A stretch of 20,304 nt of DNA. It comes from Chloroflexota bacterium (GTDB lineage Bacteria > Chloroflexota > UBA11872). The stretch covers positions 1-20,304 of the forward strand of contig JAPOXI010000046.1 of assembly GCA_026707185.1 (NCBI GenBank), in the 5' to 3' direction. Below are positions 8,668 through 18,429 of the stretch, one piece after another. A program made the position numbers and the translations under genes. Under the pieces are notes generated by a model. That model did no database searches and was not told the origin of the DNA. It was given only the letters and a program-made list of their open reading frames with translations. Every line of letters begins with the position of its first letter. Position 1 is the first letter of the stretch.

Positions 8668-9462
8668 TCACGCCGAAATGATCCGAAGCAGCTCGGCCAC
8701 TTCCTCCACGGCAATCTCGTAGTACTGCCGTCCCAGCTCCGCCGTGGCGGCCCGTGCGTCGTCGCTCAGCCCGGTAATGCGGGCGCCCGGAAACGACATG
8801 TACACCACGTCCGCCACATTCACCGACCCGCCCATCGTCGACATCCCCAGCTTCGGCCACCCGGAACTGCGCGGATCGTCCCGGTCCGCGTGCTCGATCG
8901 GCAGCAGCTCGTCCAGCACCAGGTCCGGATCCAGGTGCAGCATCAACGACGTCTCGAAGTCTCCGCCGTGCCCGGGCACGTGCACCTGCCGGCTGGCTTG
9001 CACCGCCTCCAGTCGTGGGCGTGCGATGTCCCAATAGGCCCCCGCCGCCACCCGCACGTCCGGATGCTCCAGCACGAAGTCGCGCGCCGCCTGCTGGATC
9101 AGCAGGATGTTGCCGCCGTGCCCGTTCAGAATCAGGATGCGCCGGAATCCGGACAACGTCAGGCTCTCCAGGAGTTCCAGGAGCACAAGGCTGAACGTGC
9201 TGCTGCGCAGCGTCATCACGCCCGGAAACGGTCGATGGTGATCTGAACTTCCAAAGTGCAGCGGCGGGCTCACGATCACGTCCAGGTCGCCCGCCGCCTC
9301 CGCCGCGCCGCGCGCCACGGCCATGCAGCACATCGTGTCCAGTCCGATCGGGTTGTGCGGGCCGTGCTGCTCGATCGCGGCCGTGGGCATGATCGCCACG
9401 GCCTGCGGCGCACGTGCGCCAATCTCATCGCGGTTCAGACGTTCCAGCGCCGTGTACGCCAT
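8668..9462 (-). CDS. Creatininase-family amidohydrolase
   Basis: This 264-residue protein has the metal-ligand pattern of the creatininase family: Glu31 and His33 in AIEQHGPH, Asp42 in PIGLD, the HGGN motif at 115-118, and HGGDFETS (165-172), matching the family HAGExETS with Glu170 as ligand. Members cleave cyclic or linear amides using two metal ions; besides creatininase they include formamide hydrolases of riboflavin/F420 synthesis and mycofactocin peptidase (MftE). Which of these applies is not decidable here, as no pathway genes adjoin it. Translation starts at ATG 9462 with GAGG about 8 nt upstream. It lies 164 nt downstream of clpC, so it probably has its own transcript or depends on read-through, and it precedes the Nudix gene by 50 nt. 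Confidence 0.9.
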   Translation of the reverse strand: MAYTALERLNRDEIGARAPQAVAIMPTAAIEQHGPHNPIGLDTMCCMAVARGAAEAAGDLDVIVSPPLHFGSSDHHRPFPGVMTLRSSTFSLVLLELLESLTLSGFRRILILNGHGGNILLIQQAARDFVLEHPDVRVAAGAYWDIARPRLEAVQASRQVHVPGHGGDFETSLMLHLDPDLVLDELLPIEHADRDDPRSSGWPKLGMSTMGGSVNVADVVYMSFPGARITGLSDDARAATAELGRQYYEIAVEEVAELLRIISA

Positions 9463-9540
9463 CGGGAGCCCTCGAAGCGTCGAATCGGCGAATCGTGCCC
9501 CGCCATCGGAACCCTGGCAAGCAACCGTCTCCGCCCGACC

Positions 9541-9574
9541 GCGCTGCCCGCCCCGAGACCGTGGTAGGCAGCGC
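9541..9574. repeat. Inverted repeat between clpC and the creatininase-family gene
   Basis: GCGCTGCC (9541-9548) and GGCAGCGC (9567-9574) are perfect 8-bp complements separated by 18 nt. In RNA on either strand this gives a GC-rich stem in the 164-nt gap after the chaperone operon. No T-run follows on the minus strand, so it is not a canonical intrinsic terminator. It could stabilise the 3' end of the operon mRNA. The rest of the gap (9463-9626) shows no other convincing element. Confidence 0.4.
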
Positions 9575-9626
9575 GTCTCATAAGACCTCCCGGTCCTGTC
9601 GCCCGACCGCCTTCGCCGCCCCCGGC

Positions 9627-12146
9627 CTATCCTGCCACCGCTGCCTCCGCCTCGGACGTGGACGGCAAATCCATCGCGACGTCCGCCGCCACCGCCTCGA
9701 ACGTGAACTCACCGGCCGCCACGTCCACTCGCACGGTGCTGCCCGCGCCACACTCGTGGCGCAGCAACATGCGCGCGATCACGTTTTCGATCTCACGCTG
9801 CATCGTGCGGCGCAGCGGACGCGCCCCGTAGTTCGAGTCCCAGCCCATCGCCAGAACCCGGTCCTTCGCCGCCGTCGTCAGCTCCACGTCGATCCGCTGA
9901 TCGGCAAGTCGCCGGGCCAGTTGCGCCGCCATCAGGTCCACGATCTGCCGCAACTGCGGCTGTGTCAGCGAGTGAAAGATGATGATCTCGTCAATCCGGT
10001 TAAGGAACTCCGGCCGGAACCTTCGGCGCAGGTCGGTCATCAGGCGAGACCGCATCTCGCGATAGTCCCGCGCCTCGGACGCCGCGTCGTCGCCGGACGG
10101 CACGCCGAACCCGAGCTGATTCTCCCGCCGGATGTGCTGCGCCCCCACGTTCGACGTCATGATGATGATCGTGTTGGAGAAGTTGACCTGGCGGCCGTGC
10201 CCATCGGTCAGCCGTCCGTCGTCCAACACTTGCAACAGCACGTTGAACACCTCGGGGTGGGCCTTCTCGATCTCGTCGAAGAGCACCACCTGGTACGGGC
10301 GTCGGCGCACCCGCTCCGTGAGTTGCGAAGCGTCGTCGTAGCCCACGTACCCCGGCGGCGCGCCGATCAGCCGGCTCACCGCGTGCCGCTCGCCGTATTC
10401 CGACATGTCCACGCGCAGCAGGGCGGCTTCATCGTCAAACATGAACTCCGCCAGCGCTCGCGCCAGTTCCGTCTTCCCCACCCCGGTCGGCCCCAGGAAA
10501 ATGAACGATCCCATGGGCCGCGACGGATCGCCGATGCCGCTGCGCGAGCGTCGAATCGCGTCGGCCACCGCCGACACCGCCTCATCCTGGTTGATCAGGC
10601 GGCGGTGCAGCGCCGTCTCCATGCCCAGCAGCCGCTCCGCCTCCTCCTCGAACATTCGGGCCACCGGCACGCCGGTAATGCTTGACACCACCTCGGCCAC
10701 GTCGTCCGCGCCCACCGTCTCCGTCAGGTCCTCCTCGGCCAGCCACTTCTTGCGGGCCGATTCCAGCTGCGCCTCGTTCTGCAGGACTTCGGACTTCAGG
10801 TTGGCCGCGCGTTCGTAGTCGCGCTTGCGCCAGGCCGCCTCTTCCTCGGCCTTCAGGTCCTCGATCACCTTCATGGCCTGCCGCAGCTCGGGCGGCGCAT
10901 CGAAGATATCCACCCGAACCTTCGCCGCCGCTTCGTCGATTAGGTCGATGGCCTTGTCCGGCAGAAATCGCTCGGTCAGGTAGCGCTCCGATAGATCCAC
11001 CGCCGACTTGAGCGCCGCGTCGCTGATCGTCAGGCCGTGGTGCGCCTCGTAGCGGTCGCGCACGCCTTCCAGCACCTGCACCGTCTCCTCGATGCTCGGC
11101 GCCTCGATGTGGACGGACTGGAAGCGTCGCGCCAGGGCCTTGTCCTTCTCCACGTGCTGCCGGTACTCGTCCAGCGTGGTCGCGCCGATCGCCTGCAGTT
11201 CGCCGCGCGACAGCGCTGGCTTCAGCATCGTGGCGGCGTCGATCGCCCCCTCGGCCCCGCCCGCGCCCACGGCCTGGTGCAACTCGTCGAAGAACAGGAT
11301 GATCTGGCCTTCCGACGCGCGAACTTCGTTGATCACCGCCTTCAGCCGCTCCTCGAATTCGCCCCGGAACTTGGCGCCCGCCAGCATCGCCCCCATGTCG
11401 ATGGCCAGCACCTCGCGTCCCCGCAGCAATTCCGGCACGTCGCCGCTGGCAATCCGCTGCGCCAGGCCCTCCACGATGGCCGTCTTGCCCACCCCCGGCT
11501 CCCCGATCAGCGCCGGGTTGTTCTTCGTGCGCCGCGCCAGCACTTGGATCACCCGCCGGATCTCGCCCGAGCGCCCGATCACCGGATCCAGCCGGCCCGC
11601 GCTCGCCAGGTCCGTCAGGTTCACGCTGTACTTCTCGAGGACTTCGTAGCGGCTCTCCGCGCTCGGCGTGGACGAGCGCTGGGCGCCGCGAATCTCGCGC
11701 AGCGCCCGGTACACGCTTTCCGCGTCGATCCCGATCGATCGCAGAATCCGCCCGGCCTGCGTGTCCTGTGACTTCGTCAGCGCCAGCAGCAGGTGCTCGT
11801 TGCCCACGTACTCGTCGTCCAGCCGGTCCGCTTCTTCGCCCGCCGCCTGGATGATCGCCACCGTCTGCGGCGTCACGAACATCTGACCCTGCGCAATCGG
11901 GCCGTTCGCCTGGTCCGACGTCACCCGCGGCTTCGCGCCCAGGGCCCGCTTGGCCTCGCCCCGTGCCAGGTCCGGCGAGACCCGCAGCCGCTGCAGGATG
12001 CGCACCGCCAGCGAGTCATTCTGGTCCAGCAGCGCCATCAGGATGTGATCGGCGTCCAGCTGGTTGTGGCTGCTCTCCAGCATGATCGACTGCGCCGTCT
12101 GGATCGTCTCCTGCGCCTTCTCCGTGAATTTCTCGAAATTCATCAT
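9627..12146 (-). CDS. clpC: ClpC-type AAA+ unfoldase (Clp protease ATP-binding subunit)
   Basis: The 839-residue Hsp100 protein has two Clp-N repeats (about 1-150), a first AAA+ module with Walker A GEPGVGKT (215-222) and Walker B FFDE, and a second module with Walker A GPTGVGKT and sensor/arginine-finger regions. The middle domain is short and contains a UVR-like helix ([18 protein letters not shown]), unlike the long coiled coil of ClpB. An LGF tripeptide follows TSNVGAQHI, the loop that docks ClpP. These features indicate ClpC, which unfolds proteins for ClpP degradation. The first-module Walker B reads LFFDELHQ rather than the usual LFIDE. The start ATG 12146 overlaps the hspR stop as ATGA (a second ATG is at 12143), so it is the translationally coupled last gene of the heat-shock operon. 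Confidence 0.92.
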   Translation of the reverse strand: MMNFEKFTEKAQETIQTAQSIMLESSHNQLDADHILMALLDQNDSLAVRILQRLRVSPDLARGEAKRALGAKPRVTSDQANGPIAQGQMFVTPQTVAIIQAAGEEADRLDDEYVGNEHLLLALTKSQDTQAGRILRSIGIDAESVYRALREIRGAQRSSTPSAESRYEVLEKYSVNLTDLASAGRLDPVIGRSGEIRRVIQVLARRTKNNPALIGEPGVGKTAIVEGLAQRIASGDVPELLRGREVLAIDMGAMLAGAKFRGEFEERLKAVINEVRASEGQIILFFDELHQAVGAGGAEGAIDAATMLKPALSRGELQAIGATTLDEYRQHVEKDKALARRFQSVHIEAPSIEETVQVLEGVRDRYEAHHGLTISDAALKSAVDLSERYLTERFLPDKAIDLIDEAAAKVRVDIFDAPPELRQAMKVIEDLKAEEEAAWRKRDYERAANLKSEVLQNEAQLESARKKWLAEEDLTETVGADDVAEVVSSITGVPVARMFEEEAERLLGMETALHRRLINQDEAVSAVADAIRRSRSGIGDPSRPMGSFIFLGPTGVGKTELARALAEFMFDDEAALLRVDMSEYGERHAVSRLIGAPPGYVGYDDASQLTERVRRRPYQVVLFDEIEKAHPEVFNVLLQVLDDGRLTDGHGRQVNFSNTIIIMTSNVGAQHIRRENQLGFGVPSGDDAASEARDYREMRSRLMTDLRRRFRPEFLNRIDEIIIFHSLTQPQLRQIVDLMAAQLARRLADQRIDVELTTAAKDRVLAMGWDSNYGARPLRRTMQREIENVIARMLLRHECGAGSTVRVDVAAGEFTFEAVAADVAMDLPSTSEAEAAVAG

Positions 12147-12571
12147 CGCGGTGGCCGACTGTCGGGATAGCGCCCGGCCCCGGGCTCCCTGGTCGCTCGC
12201 TGCAGCGCGCTCCGTAAGCGTTGAATCTCAGCCTCGTAGCGCTGCTCCAGTTCCTGCAGGTTTCGCTGATACTCGTCCGCCTGCCGCTGATATCGATCAC
12301 GCATGTTCAGCACCACTTCCACCCCGGCCAGGTTGACGCCCAACTCCGAGGTCAGCCGCTGGATCAGTTGCACGCGCTCGATATCCTCCTGCGAGAACAT
12401 CCGCACGTTGCCGGGCGACCGGCCCGGCGTGACCAGGCCGATGCGTTCGTAGTGGCGCAACGTCTGCGGATGCACCTCCGTAATCTCGGCCACCACCCCG
12501 ATGAAGTACGCCGGCCGCGAGCGCAGATTGCCGCGGCGCCGTCGTTCGCTGCGGTCGCTGTCGAACACCAC
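12143..12571 (-). CDS. hspR: MerR-family heat-shock repressor HspR
   Basis: The 142-residue protein has a MerR-type winged helix-turn-helix at about residues 22-67 (YFIGVVAEITEVHPQTLRHYERIGL, shown here only by its HPQTLRHYERIGL core), followed by the INLAG-like NLAGVEVVL segment typical of HspR. A C-terminal coiled coil (about 90-130) probably mediates dimerisation. HspR represses chaperone genes by binding HAIR inverted repeats, in actinobacteria with DnaK as co-repressor. The start is GTG 12571, one nucleotide after the dnaJ stop, with TGAGGTG overlapping it; GTG 12568 is an alternative. Its likely operator lies upstream of lon at the head of this same operon, giving negative autoregulation. 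Confidence 0.9.
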   Translation of the reverse strand: MVFDSDRSERRRRGNLRSRPAYFIGVVAEITEVHPQTLRHYERIGLVTPGRSPGNVRMFSQEDIERVQLIQRLTSELGVNLAGVEVVLNMRDRYQRQADEYQRNLQELEQRYEAEIQRLRSALQRATREPGAGRYPDSRPPR

Positions 12572-12572
12572 C

Positions 12573-13496
12573 TCAGTTCACCGCCGTCGGCGTCGGAACC
12601 TCGCCGCGTATCCGCGCCAGCTCCTTGAAGAGATCCCGCTCGCGCGAACTCAGATTGCGTGGCAGCCGCACGCCGATCCGAACCAGCATGTCGCCGCGTC
12701 CCTGGCCGCCCGCCCGCGGTAACCCCTGCCCGCGCAGCCGCAACCGGGCGCCATGCTGCGTTTCCGGCGGCACCCGCACCGTCAGTGGCGATCCCGACGG
12801 CGTCGGCACCTCCGCCTGCGTTCCCAGCACCGCCTCGGTCAGTCCGATCGAAATCTCCGTCGTCAGATCGTCGCCCTGCCGTTGGAAGCCGGCATCATCG
12901 GCGACCTGGATTCGCAGCAACAGGTCGCCGCGCGACCCGTCGGCCCGCACCGCCCCCTCGCCGGCCACCCGCAGGCGCTGCCCGTCGCGCACTCCGCGCG
13001 GAATCGTCACGTCAATCCGCCGCTGCCGCACGCCACCGTCCGGCGCTGGCACCCGCATGGTCAGCGCCCGCCGCCCGCCGTGCAGCACCTCCGACAGGCT
13101 CACCTGCACCGTCTCCTCCACGTTCGCCTGCTGCGGCCGCTGCGGCCGCGCGCGACCGCCGAACAGCGCCTCGAAAAAGTCGCTGAATCCCGATGCCCCG
13201 CCGCCAAAAAAATCGCCGAACCCGTCCATCCGCGCGCCGCTCTGCCGAAACGCCTCATCGAACGAGCCCGTGCGTCGCCAGTTCGAGCCGAACCGGTCGT
13301 ACTGCTGCCGCTTCGTGGGGTCGCTCAGCACCTCGTGCGCCTCGTTGACTTCCTTGAATCGCGCCTCCGCCGCCGGGTCGTCCGGGTTGACGTCCGGGTG
13401 ATAGCGCCGCGCCAGCCGCCGGTACGCCGACTTGATGTCGTCCGGCGACGCGCTCCGTGGAACACCCAGGGTCTGGTAGTAGTCCTTGTATTCCAC
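12573..13496 (-). CDS. dnaJ: DnaJ-family co-chaperone, type without zinc finger (CbpA-like)
   Basis: The N-terminal J domain (about 1-68) contains the HPD triad at 33-35 that stimulates DnaK ATPase. A Gly/Phe-rich linker (about 90-115) follows, then two beta-sandwich substrate-binding domains and a short dimerisation tail. The CxxCxGxG zinc-binding repeats of type-A DnaJ are absent, so this is a CbpA/type-B co-chaperone even though it sits in the canonical dnaJ position. The frame also opens at GTG 13505, directly abutting the grpE stop. GTG 13496 is preferred because it gives the family start MEYKDYY and has AGGTG six nucleotides upstream. It acts in the cytoplasm with DnaK and GrpE. Confidence 0.92.
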   Translation of the reverse strand: MEYKDYYQTLGVPRSASPDDIKSAYRRLARRYHPDVNPDDPAAEARFKEVNEAHEVLSDPTKRQQYDRFGSNWRRTGSFDEAFRQSGARMDGFGDFFGGGASGFSDFFEALFGGRARPQRPQQANVEETVQVSLSEVLHGGRRALTMRVPAPDGGVRQRRIDVTIPRGVRDGQRLRVAGEGAVRADGSRGDLLLRIQVADDAGFQRQGDDLTTEISIGLTEAVLGTQAEVPTPSGSPLTVRVPPETQHGARLRLRGQGLPRAGGQGRGDMLVRIGVRLPRNLSSRERDLFKELARIRGEVPTPTAVN

Positions 13497-13505
13497 GCGC
13501 GACAC

Positions 13506-14006
13506 CTACATCCCGTCGTCCGCCACGGCCACTTCCACGCGCGCCGCCCGCAGCACGTCGTCGCCCCAGCGGTAGCCCGCCTGGACTTCGGCCGTAATGG
13601 TGCCCGCCGGCACGTCGGCGTTGGGCCGCGCGGCCACGGCCTCGTGCCAGCGCGGGTCGAAAACCCCGTCCGTGTCGATCACCCGGACGCCGCGGGCCTG
13701 CAGCAGCGCCTCCAGCCGGTTGCGCGTCAGCTGCACGCCCTCCCGCGCGCTCCGCGGGTCCGACCCGGAATCCAGCGCCGCCAGCGTCCGGTCCAGGTCG
13801 TCCGCCACGCTCAGGATGTCGCCCAGCAAGGACGACTTGGCCTGCTGGATCAGATCGTCCGTCGTGCGGTTCACCCGCTTGCGAAAGTTTTCCATTTCGG
13901 CGCGCTGCCGCAGCAGCTGGTCGTTGAGCGCCGCCACCTCGGCCGCCAGCTCCACGTCACGCTCGGAGCCGGCACCCGCGTCGCGGTCATGTCCGTCGGC
14001 GTTCAT
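13506..14006 (-). CDS. grpE: GrpE nucleotide-exchange factor
   Basis: The 166-residue protein has the GrpE layout: a charged N-terminal extension, a long coiled-coil dimerisation helix (about 20-55, with AEMENFRKRVNR as the signature) and a C-terminal beta domain with FDPRWHEAVA. GrpE dimers release ADP from DnaK and act as a thermosensor. The family C-terminal motif GYxLxDRVLRPA appears as GYRWGDDVLRAA, so the Arg before VLR is Asp. The ATG at 14006 lies 6 nt after the dnaK stop, and its ribosome-binding site (GAGAAG) lies within the end of dnaK. Confidence 0.94.
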   Translation of the reverse strand: MNADGHDRDAGAGSERDVELAAEVAALNDQLLRQRAEMENFRKRVNRTTDDLIQQAKSSLLGDILSVADDLDRTLAALDSGSDPRSAREGVQLTRNRLEALLQARGVRVIDTDGVFDPRWHEAVAARPNADVPAGTITAEVQAGYRWGDDVLRAARVEVAVADDGM

Positions 14007-14012
14007 GCGGCG

Positions 14013-15917
14013 CTACTTCTCGTCCGCGGCCTCGAACTCCGCGTCGACCACGTCGTCGTCCGCCGGAGCCTCGCCCGCCGCGGGCGTCGGGTCCGCGCCG
14101 TCCGCGCCCGGCGCCGCCTGGTACATCTGCTCGCCCAGCTTCTGGGCCGCGGTCTGCAACACCGCCACTGCGCTGCGAATCGCCTCCAGGTCCTCGCCTT
14201 CCAGGGCCTTGCGCACATCGGCGATAGCCCGCTCGGCCGCCTGTCGATCGTCCGCCTCGATCTTGTCGCCGTTCTCGCTGATCAGGCGCTCGGTCTGGTA
14301 CCCCAGGCTGTCGGCGTTATTGCGAAGTTCAGCCTCTTCGAGCTGCCGGCGGTCCTCGTCGGCGTGCGACTCGGCCTCCTGAACCAGCGCCTCCACCTGC
14401 TCGTCGGAGAGGTTCGTGCTGGCCGTGATCGTGATGCGCTGCTCCTTCGCCGTCGCCAGGTCCTTGGCCGAGACGTTCACGATGCCGTTCGCGTCGATGT
14501 CGAACGTCACCTCGATCTGCGGCACCCCGCGCGGCGCCGACGGGATGCCCTCCAGCCGGAACCGCCCCAGCGTCGTGTTGTCGCGCGCCATCGGCCGCTC
14601 GCCCTGCAACACGTGGATGTCCACCGCCGTCTGCCCGTCGTCGGCCGTCGAAAAGATCTCCGACTTGCTGGTCGGAATCGTCGTGTTGCGCGGTATCAGC
14701 GCCGTCAGCACGCCGCCCAGCGTCTCCACGCCCAGCGACAGCGGCGTCACGTCCAGCAGCACCACGTCCTCCACCTCGCCGGCCAGCACGCCGCCCTGGA
14801 TCCCGGCGCCAATCGCCACCACTTCGTCGGGATTCACGCCCTGGTTCGGCTCCTTGCCCGTCAACTCGCGCACCAGCGCCTGCACGGCCGGCATGCGCGT
14901 CGAGCCGCCGACCAGCACCACCTCGTTGATTTCCGAGGCCCGGATGCCCGCGTCGCCCAGCGCGCGGCGGAACGGCTCCACGCAGCGCTGCGTCAGGTCC
15001 TGCGTCAGCCGTTCGAACTCCGCCCGCGTCAGCGCCAGGTCCAGGTGCTTGGGCCCCGTCTGGTCCGCCGTGATGAACGGCAGGCTGATCTGCGTCTGCG
15101 GGACCGACGACAGCTCCTGCTTGGCCTTCTCGGACGCCTCGATCAGCCGCTGCAACGCCTGCGGGTCCTTGCGCAGGTCGATGCCCTCGCTGCGCAGGAA
15201 ATCCTCGGCCACGTGATCCACCACCCGGCGGTCATAGTCGTCGCCGCCCAGGTGCGTGTCCCCGTTGGTGGCCTTGACCTCGAACACCCCGTCGCCCACC
15301 TCCAGGATGGTCACGTCAAAGGTGCCGCCGCCCAGGTCCCAGACCAGGATCGTCTCGGCGCCCCGCTTGTCCAGGCCGTACGCCAGCGCCGCCGCCGTGG
15401 GCTCGTTGATGATGCGCCGGACGTTCAGGCCGGCAATCTCCCCGGCGTTGCGCGTCGACTGGCGCTGCGAGTCGTTGAAGTACGCCGGCACCGTGATCAC
15501 CGCGTCGCTCACGTCTTCGCCCAGGTACTTCTCCGCGTCGGCCTTCAGCTTCTGCAACACCACCGCCGAAATCTCTTCCGGCGTCACTTCCCGGCCGCTC
15601 TCCGGGATCTTGATCAACACCTCGCCCGCGCGGCCTTCGGTCACGTCAAACGTCACCGCGGCCGACTCGTCGCCCACCTCCGTCAGCCGGCGGCCGACGA
15701 ACCGCTTCGCCGAGTTGATCGTGTTCTTGGGATTCATCACCGCCTGCCGCCGGGCCAGTTGCCCGACCAGGCGCTGCCCGCCCTTGCCGAAGGCCACCAC
15801 GGACGGCGTCAGGCGGCTGCCCTCGGAGTTGGTGACCACGTTCGGGTCGCCACCCTCCATCACGGCGACGACCGAGTTCGTCGTCCCCAGGTCAATCCCA
15901 ATGATCTTGCTCGCCAT
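14013..15917 (-). CDS. dnaK: Hsp70 chaperone DnaK
   Basis: At 634 residues it is a full-length DnaK. The ATPase domain begins with GIDLGTTNS (7-15) and includes [11 protein letters not shown] and [10 protein letters not shown]. The linker and substrate-binding domain follow ([12 protein letters not shown] marks the linker), then a helical lid and an acidic tail ending in Glu-Lys. It refolds clients with DnaJ and GrpE and in HspR systems may act as co-repressor. Its ribosome-binding site AGGAGG overlaps the lon stop codon (TAGGAGG, then CAGCCG, then ATG), so it has the strongest translation signal of the operon. The gap to lon is 10 nt, with no separate promoter or HAIR site visible there. Confidence 0.98.
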   Translation of the reverse strand: MASKIIGIDLGTTNSVVAVMEGGDPNVVTNSEGSRLTPSVVAFGKGGQRLVGQLARRQAVMNPKNTINSAKRFVGRRLTEVGDESAAVTFDVTEGRAGEVLIKIPESGREVTPEEISAVVLQKLKADAEKYLGEDVSDAVITVPAYFNDSQRQSTRNAGEIAGLNVRRIINEPTAAALAYGLDKRGAETILVWDLGGGTFDVTILEVGDGVFEVKATNGDTHLGGDDYDRRVVDHVAEDFLRSEGIDLRKDPQALQRLIEASEKAKQELSSVPQTQISLPFITADQTGPKHLDLALTRAEFERLTQDLTQRCVEPFRRALGDAGIRASEINEVVLVGGSTRMPAVQALVRELTGKEPNQGVNPDEVVAIGAGIQGGVLAGEVEDVVLLDVTPLSLGVETLGGVLTALIPRNTTIPTSKSEIFSTADDGQTAVDIHVLQGERPMARDNTTLGRFRLEGIPSAPRGVPQIEVTFDIDANGIVNVSAKDLATAKEQRITITASTNLSDEQVEALVQEAESHADEDRRQLEEAELRNNADSLGYQTERLISENGDKIEADDRQAAERAIADVRKALEGEDLEAIRSAVAVLQTAAQKLGEQMYQAAPGADGADPTPAAGEAPADDDVVDAEFEAADEK

Positions 15918-15927
15918 CGGCTGCCTC

Positions 15928-18378
15928 CTAGGCTGGTCCGGACGCGGCCGCCGGTCCCTTGTGACCCAGCGCCGCGGTTTCGTTCATCAGTACGGTCGAA
16001 AGCACGGTATCCATGTCGTTGACCCACACGAAGCGCATCTGCTTGCGCACCCGCGCGGGAATGTCGTCCAGGTCCGGTCGGTTCTCCTCGGGCGCGATCA
16101 CCGTGTGCAGGCCGGCCCGATGCGCCGCCAGTACCTTCTCCTTCAGCCCGCCGATGGGCAGCACCCGCCCTCGCAGGGTCACTTCGCCGGTCATCGCAAT
16201 CTCGCGCCGCACCCGGCGCCCGGTCATGGCCGAAATGATCGCCGCGCCCATCGTGATCCCGGCCGACGGCCCGTCCTTCGGCACCCCGCCGGCCGGCACG
16301 TGCACGTGCAGGTCGCGCCGGGCAAACAGCTCGGGATCTACGCCCAGCGTCCCCGTGCGCGCCCGCGCGTAGGACAGCGCGGCGCGCGCCGACTCGCTCA
16401 TCACGTCACCCAGCTGCCCGGTCAATCGCACCTTGCCGGCGCCGGCAATCCAGGCGGCCTCCACGTCCAGCACCTCGCCGCCCACCGGCGTCACCGCCAG
16501 GCCGGTCGCCACCCCGATTTCCGGCGTACGGGACTCGTCCTCGGGCAGAAACTTCGCCGGACCCAGGGCTGTCCGCACGCGCCGCGGCGTCACCCGCGCC
16601 GCGGTCCGGTTGTTGCCCGCAATACGTCGGGCCAGCTTGCGGCACACGGCCGCCAGCTCGCGCTCCAGGTTCCGCACCCCCGCCTCGCGCGTGTAATGCC
16701 GGATCACCTCGCGCACCGCCCGGTCCGTGAACGTCACGCCGGCCTTCCGCAGGCCGTGGTTCCGAATCTGCCGCGGCAGCAGGAATCCCTGTGCAATCCG
16801 CACCTTCTCGTCTTCCGTGTAGCCGCTCAGCTCAATGACTTCCATCCGGTCGCGCAGCACCGGCGGAATGTCCTCGGCCGTGTTCGCGGTCGTCACGAAC
16901 AGCACCCGCGACAGGTCGAACGGCACCTCCAGGTAGTGGTCCGAGAAGCTGTGGTTGTACTCCGGGTCCAGCACCTCCAGCAACGCCGACGACGGGTCGC
17001 CCCGGAAGTCGCGGCCGATCTTGTCGATCTCGTCCAGCAGCATCACCGGATTTCGCGAGCCCGCCCGCCGCAGCGCCTGGATGATCCGGCCCGGCAGCGC
17101 CCCCACGTAGGTGCGCCGGTGCCCGCGGATCTCCGCCTCGTCGCGCACCCCGCCCAGCGAGATGCGCACGAACTCGCGGCCCAACGCCCGTGCGATCGAG
17201 CGTCCCAGGCTCGTCTTGCCAACCCCCGGCGGACCCACGAAGCACACGATCGGCGTCCGAAACTTCGAGGAAATCGCGCGCACCGCCAGGAACTCCAACA
17301 CCCGTTCCTTGGCCTTCTCCAGCCCGTAGTGGTCGCGGTCCAGCACCCGGCGCGCCCGCGCCAGGCTCCGGTGATCGCGCGTCTCGTGCGCCCACGGCAG
17401 CGTCAGCAGCCAGTCCAGGTAGCTGCGGATCACGCCCACCTCGGGCGAGGTCGGCGGCGTCGCGTCCAGACGCGAGATCTCCTGCCGGGCCTTCGTCGCC
17501 ACGTCATCCGGCAGATCGGAGGCGTCCACGCGATCGCTCAGATCCTGCGCGTCGTCGGTCTGCGGGCTGGTCATGCCCAGCTCGCGCTGGATCGCCCGCA
17601 GTTGCTCGCGCAGGTAGTAGTCGCGCTGCACCTTCTCGATGCCGTCCTGGATCTCGCCCTGGATCTTGTTGCGAATGTTCAGGATCTCGACCTGCTTGGC
17701 CAGGTAGCGCGCCACGAAGTGCAGCCGCTCGGTCAGGTCCAGCGTCTCCAGCACCGTCTGTCGCTCGTGCGGCGACATGTCCGACGAAAACGCCACGTAG
17801 TCCGCCAGCCAGCCGGGATCGGCGGCGCGCCGCGTCATGGCCACCGTCTCCGGCGCGAACATGCTGGTCTCCTCCGCCACCGCTTCCACGTGGGCCACCA
17901 CCACCCGCCGCAGCGCCTCCAGTTCCAGCGACGGGCGGTGTTCCACCGCCAGCGGCGTCACCTGGGCTTCGTAGTGCTCCCCGGCCGGCGACACGTCGTC
18001 CACCGCGGCGCGGAACTGGCCTTCCAGCAACACCTGCACCCCGCCGTCCGGCATCCGCAGCCGCCGAATCACCCTGGCCGCCGTGCCCACCGTGCACAGC
18101 TGCTGCGGATCCACCGTCTTGCGCGCGCGGCGCTGCGTCAGCACCACCACCATGTCCCCGCTCGCGGCCGCCGCCGCCAGCGCGTCCACGGACTCGGCGC
18201 GGCTGGCGTGCAGCGGCATCGTCAGCTCCGGATACGCCACCCAGTCCGGCAACGGCACCACCGGCAGGCGCGTCGACTCGGGCCGCACCGAAACCACTGT
18301 TCGGCGCGGCGCGGCAGCGCCGCTCGCGCGCGCCTCCGCGCCGTCGATTTCAGCTTCGGGATGCATCGATTCAGTCAT
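15928..18378 (-). CDS. lon: ATP-dependent protease Lon
   Basis: From ATG 18378 the product has 816 residues. It has an N-terminal Lon substrate-binding domain (starting near [17 protein letters not shown]), a coiled-coil region, an AAA+ module with Walker A GPPGVGKT and Walker [10 protein letters not shown], and a C-terminal protease domain. That domain carries the catalytic Ser in KDGPSAG and Lys in GGLKEK. Lon degrades misfolded and regulatory proteins in the cytoplasm. The frame extends upstream to a TTG at 18417, but that codon is the first base triplet of the -35 box (TTGACA), so the real start must lie further in, at ATG 18378 or ATG 18366. There is no ribosome-binding site before either; the transcript is probably leaderless. 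It is the first gene of the proteostasis operon. Confidence 0.95.
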   Translation of the reverse strand: MTESMHPEAEIDGAEARASGAAAPRRTVVSVRPESTRLPVVPLPDWVAYPELTMPLHASRAESVDALAAAAASGDMVVVLTQRRARKTVDPQQLCTVGTAARVIRRLRMPDGGVQVLLEGQFRAAVDDVSPAGEHYEAQVTPLAVEHRPSLELEALRRVVVAHVEAVAEETSMFAPETVAMTRRAADPGWLADYVAFSSDMSPHERQTVLETLDLTERLHFVARYLAKQVEILNIRNKIQGEIQDGIEKVQRDYYLREQLRAIQRELGMTSPQTDDAQDLSDRVDASDLPDDVATKARQEISRLDATPPTSPEVGVIRSYLDWLLTLPWAHETRDHRSLARARRVLDRDHYGLEKAKERVLEFLAVRAISSKFRTPIVCFVGPPGVGKTSLGRSIARALGREFVRISLGGVRDEAEIRGHRRTYVGALPGRIIQALRRAGSRNPVMLLDEIDKIGRDFRGDPSSALLEVLDPEYNHSFSDHYLEVPFDLSRVLFVTTANTAEDIPPVLRDRMEVIELSGYTEDEKVRIAQGFLLPRQIRNHGLRKAGVTFTDRAVREVIRHYTREAGVRNLERELAAVCRKLARRIAGNNRTAARVTPRRVRTALGPAKFLPEDESRTPEIGVATGLAVTPVGGEVLDVEAAWIAGAGKVRLTGQLGDVMSESARAALSYARARTGTLGVDPELFARRDLHVHVPAGGVPKDGPSAGITMGAAIISAMTGRRVRREIAMTGEVTLRGRVLPIGGLKEKVLAAHRAGLHTVIAPEENRPDLDDIPARVRKQMRFVWVNDMDTVLSTVLMNETAALGHKGPAAASGPA

Positions 18379-18388
18379 ATCAGGCACG

Positions 18389-18417
18389 ATGGTAGATATT
18401 GAGCGAGTCACTGTCAA
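18389..18417 (-). promoter_or_regulatory. Promoter of the lon-dnaK-grpE-dnaJ-hspR-clpC operon
   Basis: On the minus strand, a perfect -35 TTGACA (18417-18412) is followed after exactly 17 nt by TACCAT (18394-18389), which matches TATAAT in four of six positions. Transcription would start near 18382, about four nucleotides before the lon ATG at 18378. No competing promoter of similar quality is seen inside the operon. Confidence 0.65.
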
Positions 18418-18418
18418 G
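18398..18418. promoter_or_regulatory. HAIR-like HspR operator overlapping the lon promoter
   Basis: The plus strand reads ATTGAGC, seven bases, TGTCAAG. The HAIR consensus is CTTGAGT-N7-ACTCAAG. Each half matches five of seven positions and the spacing is exactly seven. The site covers the whole -35 box, so a bound repressor would block RNA polymerase. The gene for HspR lies in the operon transcribed from this promoter. Assignment rests on consensus match, position and context. Confidence 0.65.
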
Positions 18419-18429
18419 TAATCTTACTT
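18416..18429. repeat. Perfect inverted repeat abutting the HAIR-like site
   Basis: AAGTAA-TC-TTACTT is a perfect 6-2-6 inverted repeat just upstream of the lon -35 box, sharing three bases with the HAIR-like element. It is AT-rich in a very GC-rich genome. It could be an operator for a second regulator, an extension of the HspR site, or an UP-like element; the sequence does not decide. Confidence 0.45.

Noticed and set aside
9435..9581. 48-codon minus-strand frame from ATG 9581 with GGGAGG four nucleotides upstream, overlapping the creatininase-family start
   Set aside because: The ribosome-binding site is good, but the product is Arg/Gly-rich without recognisable features and the spacing is short. 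It could be real; there is not enough support to call it.
12753..18402. Very long plus-strand open frames opposite dnaJ-grpE-dnaK and lon (12753-16022 and 15256-18402)
   Set aside because: They are antisense shadows of well-recognised genes; the products are Arg/His/Pro-rich low-complexity strings without any domain, as expected from GC-biased third positions.
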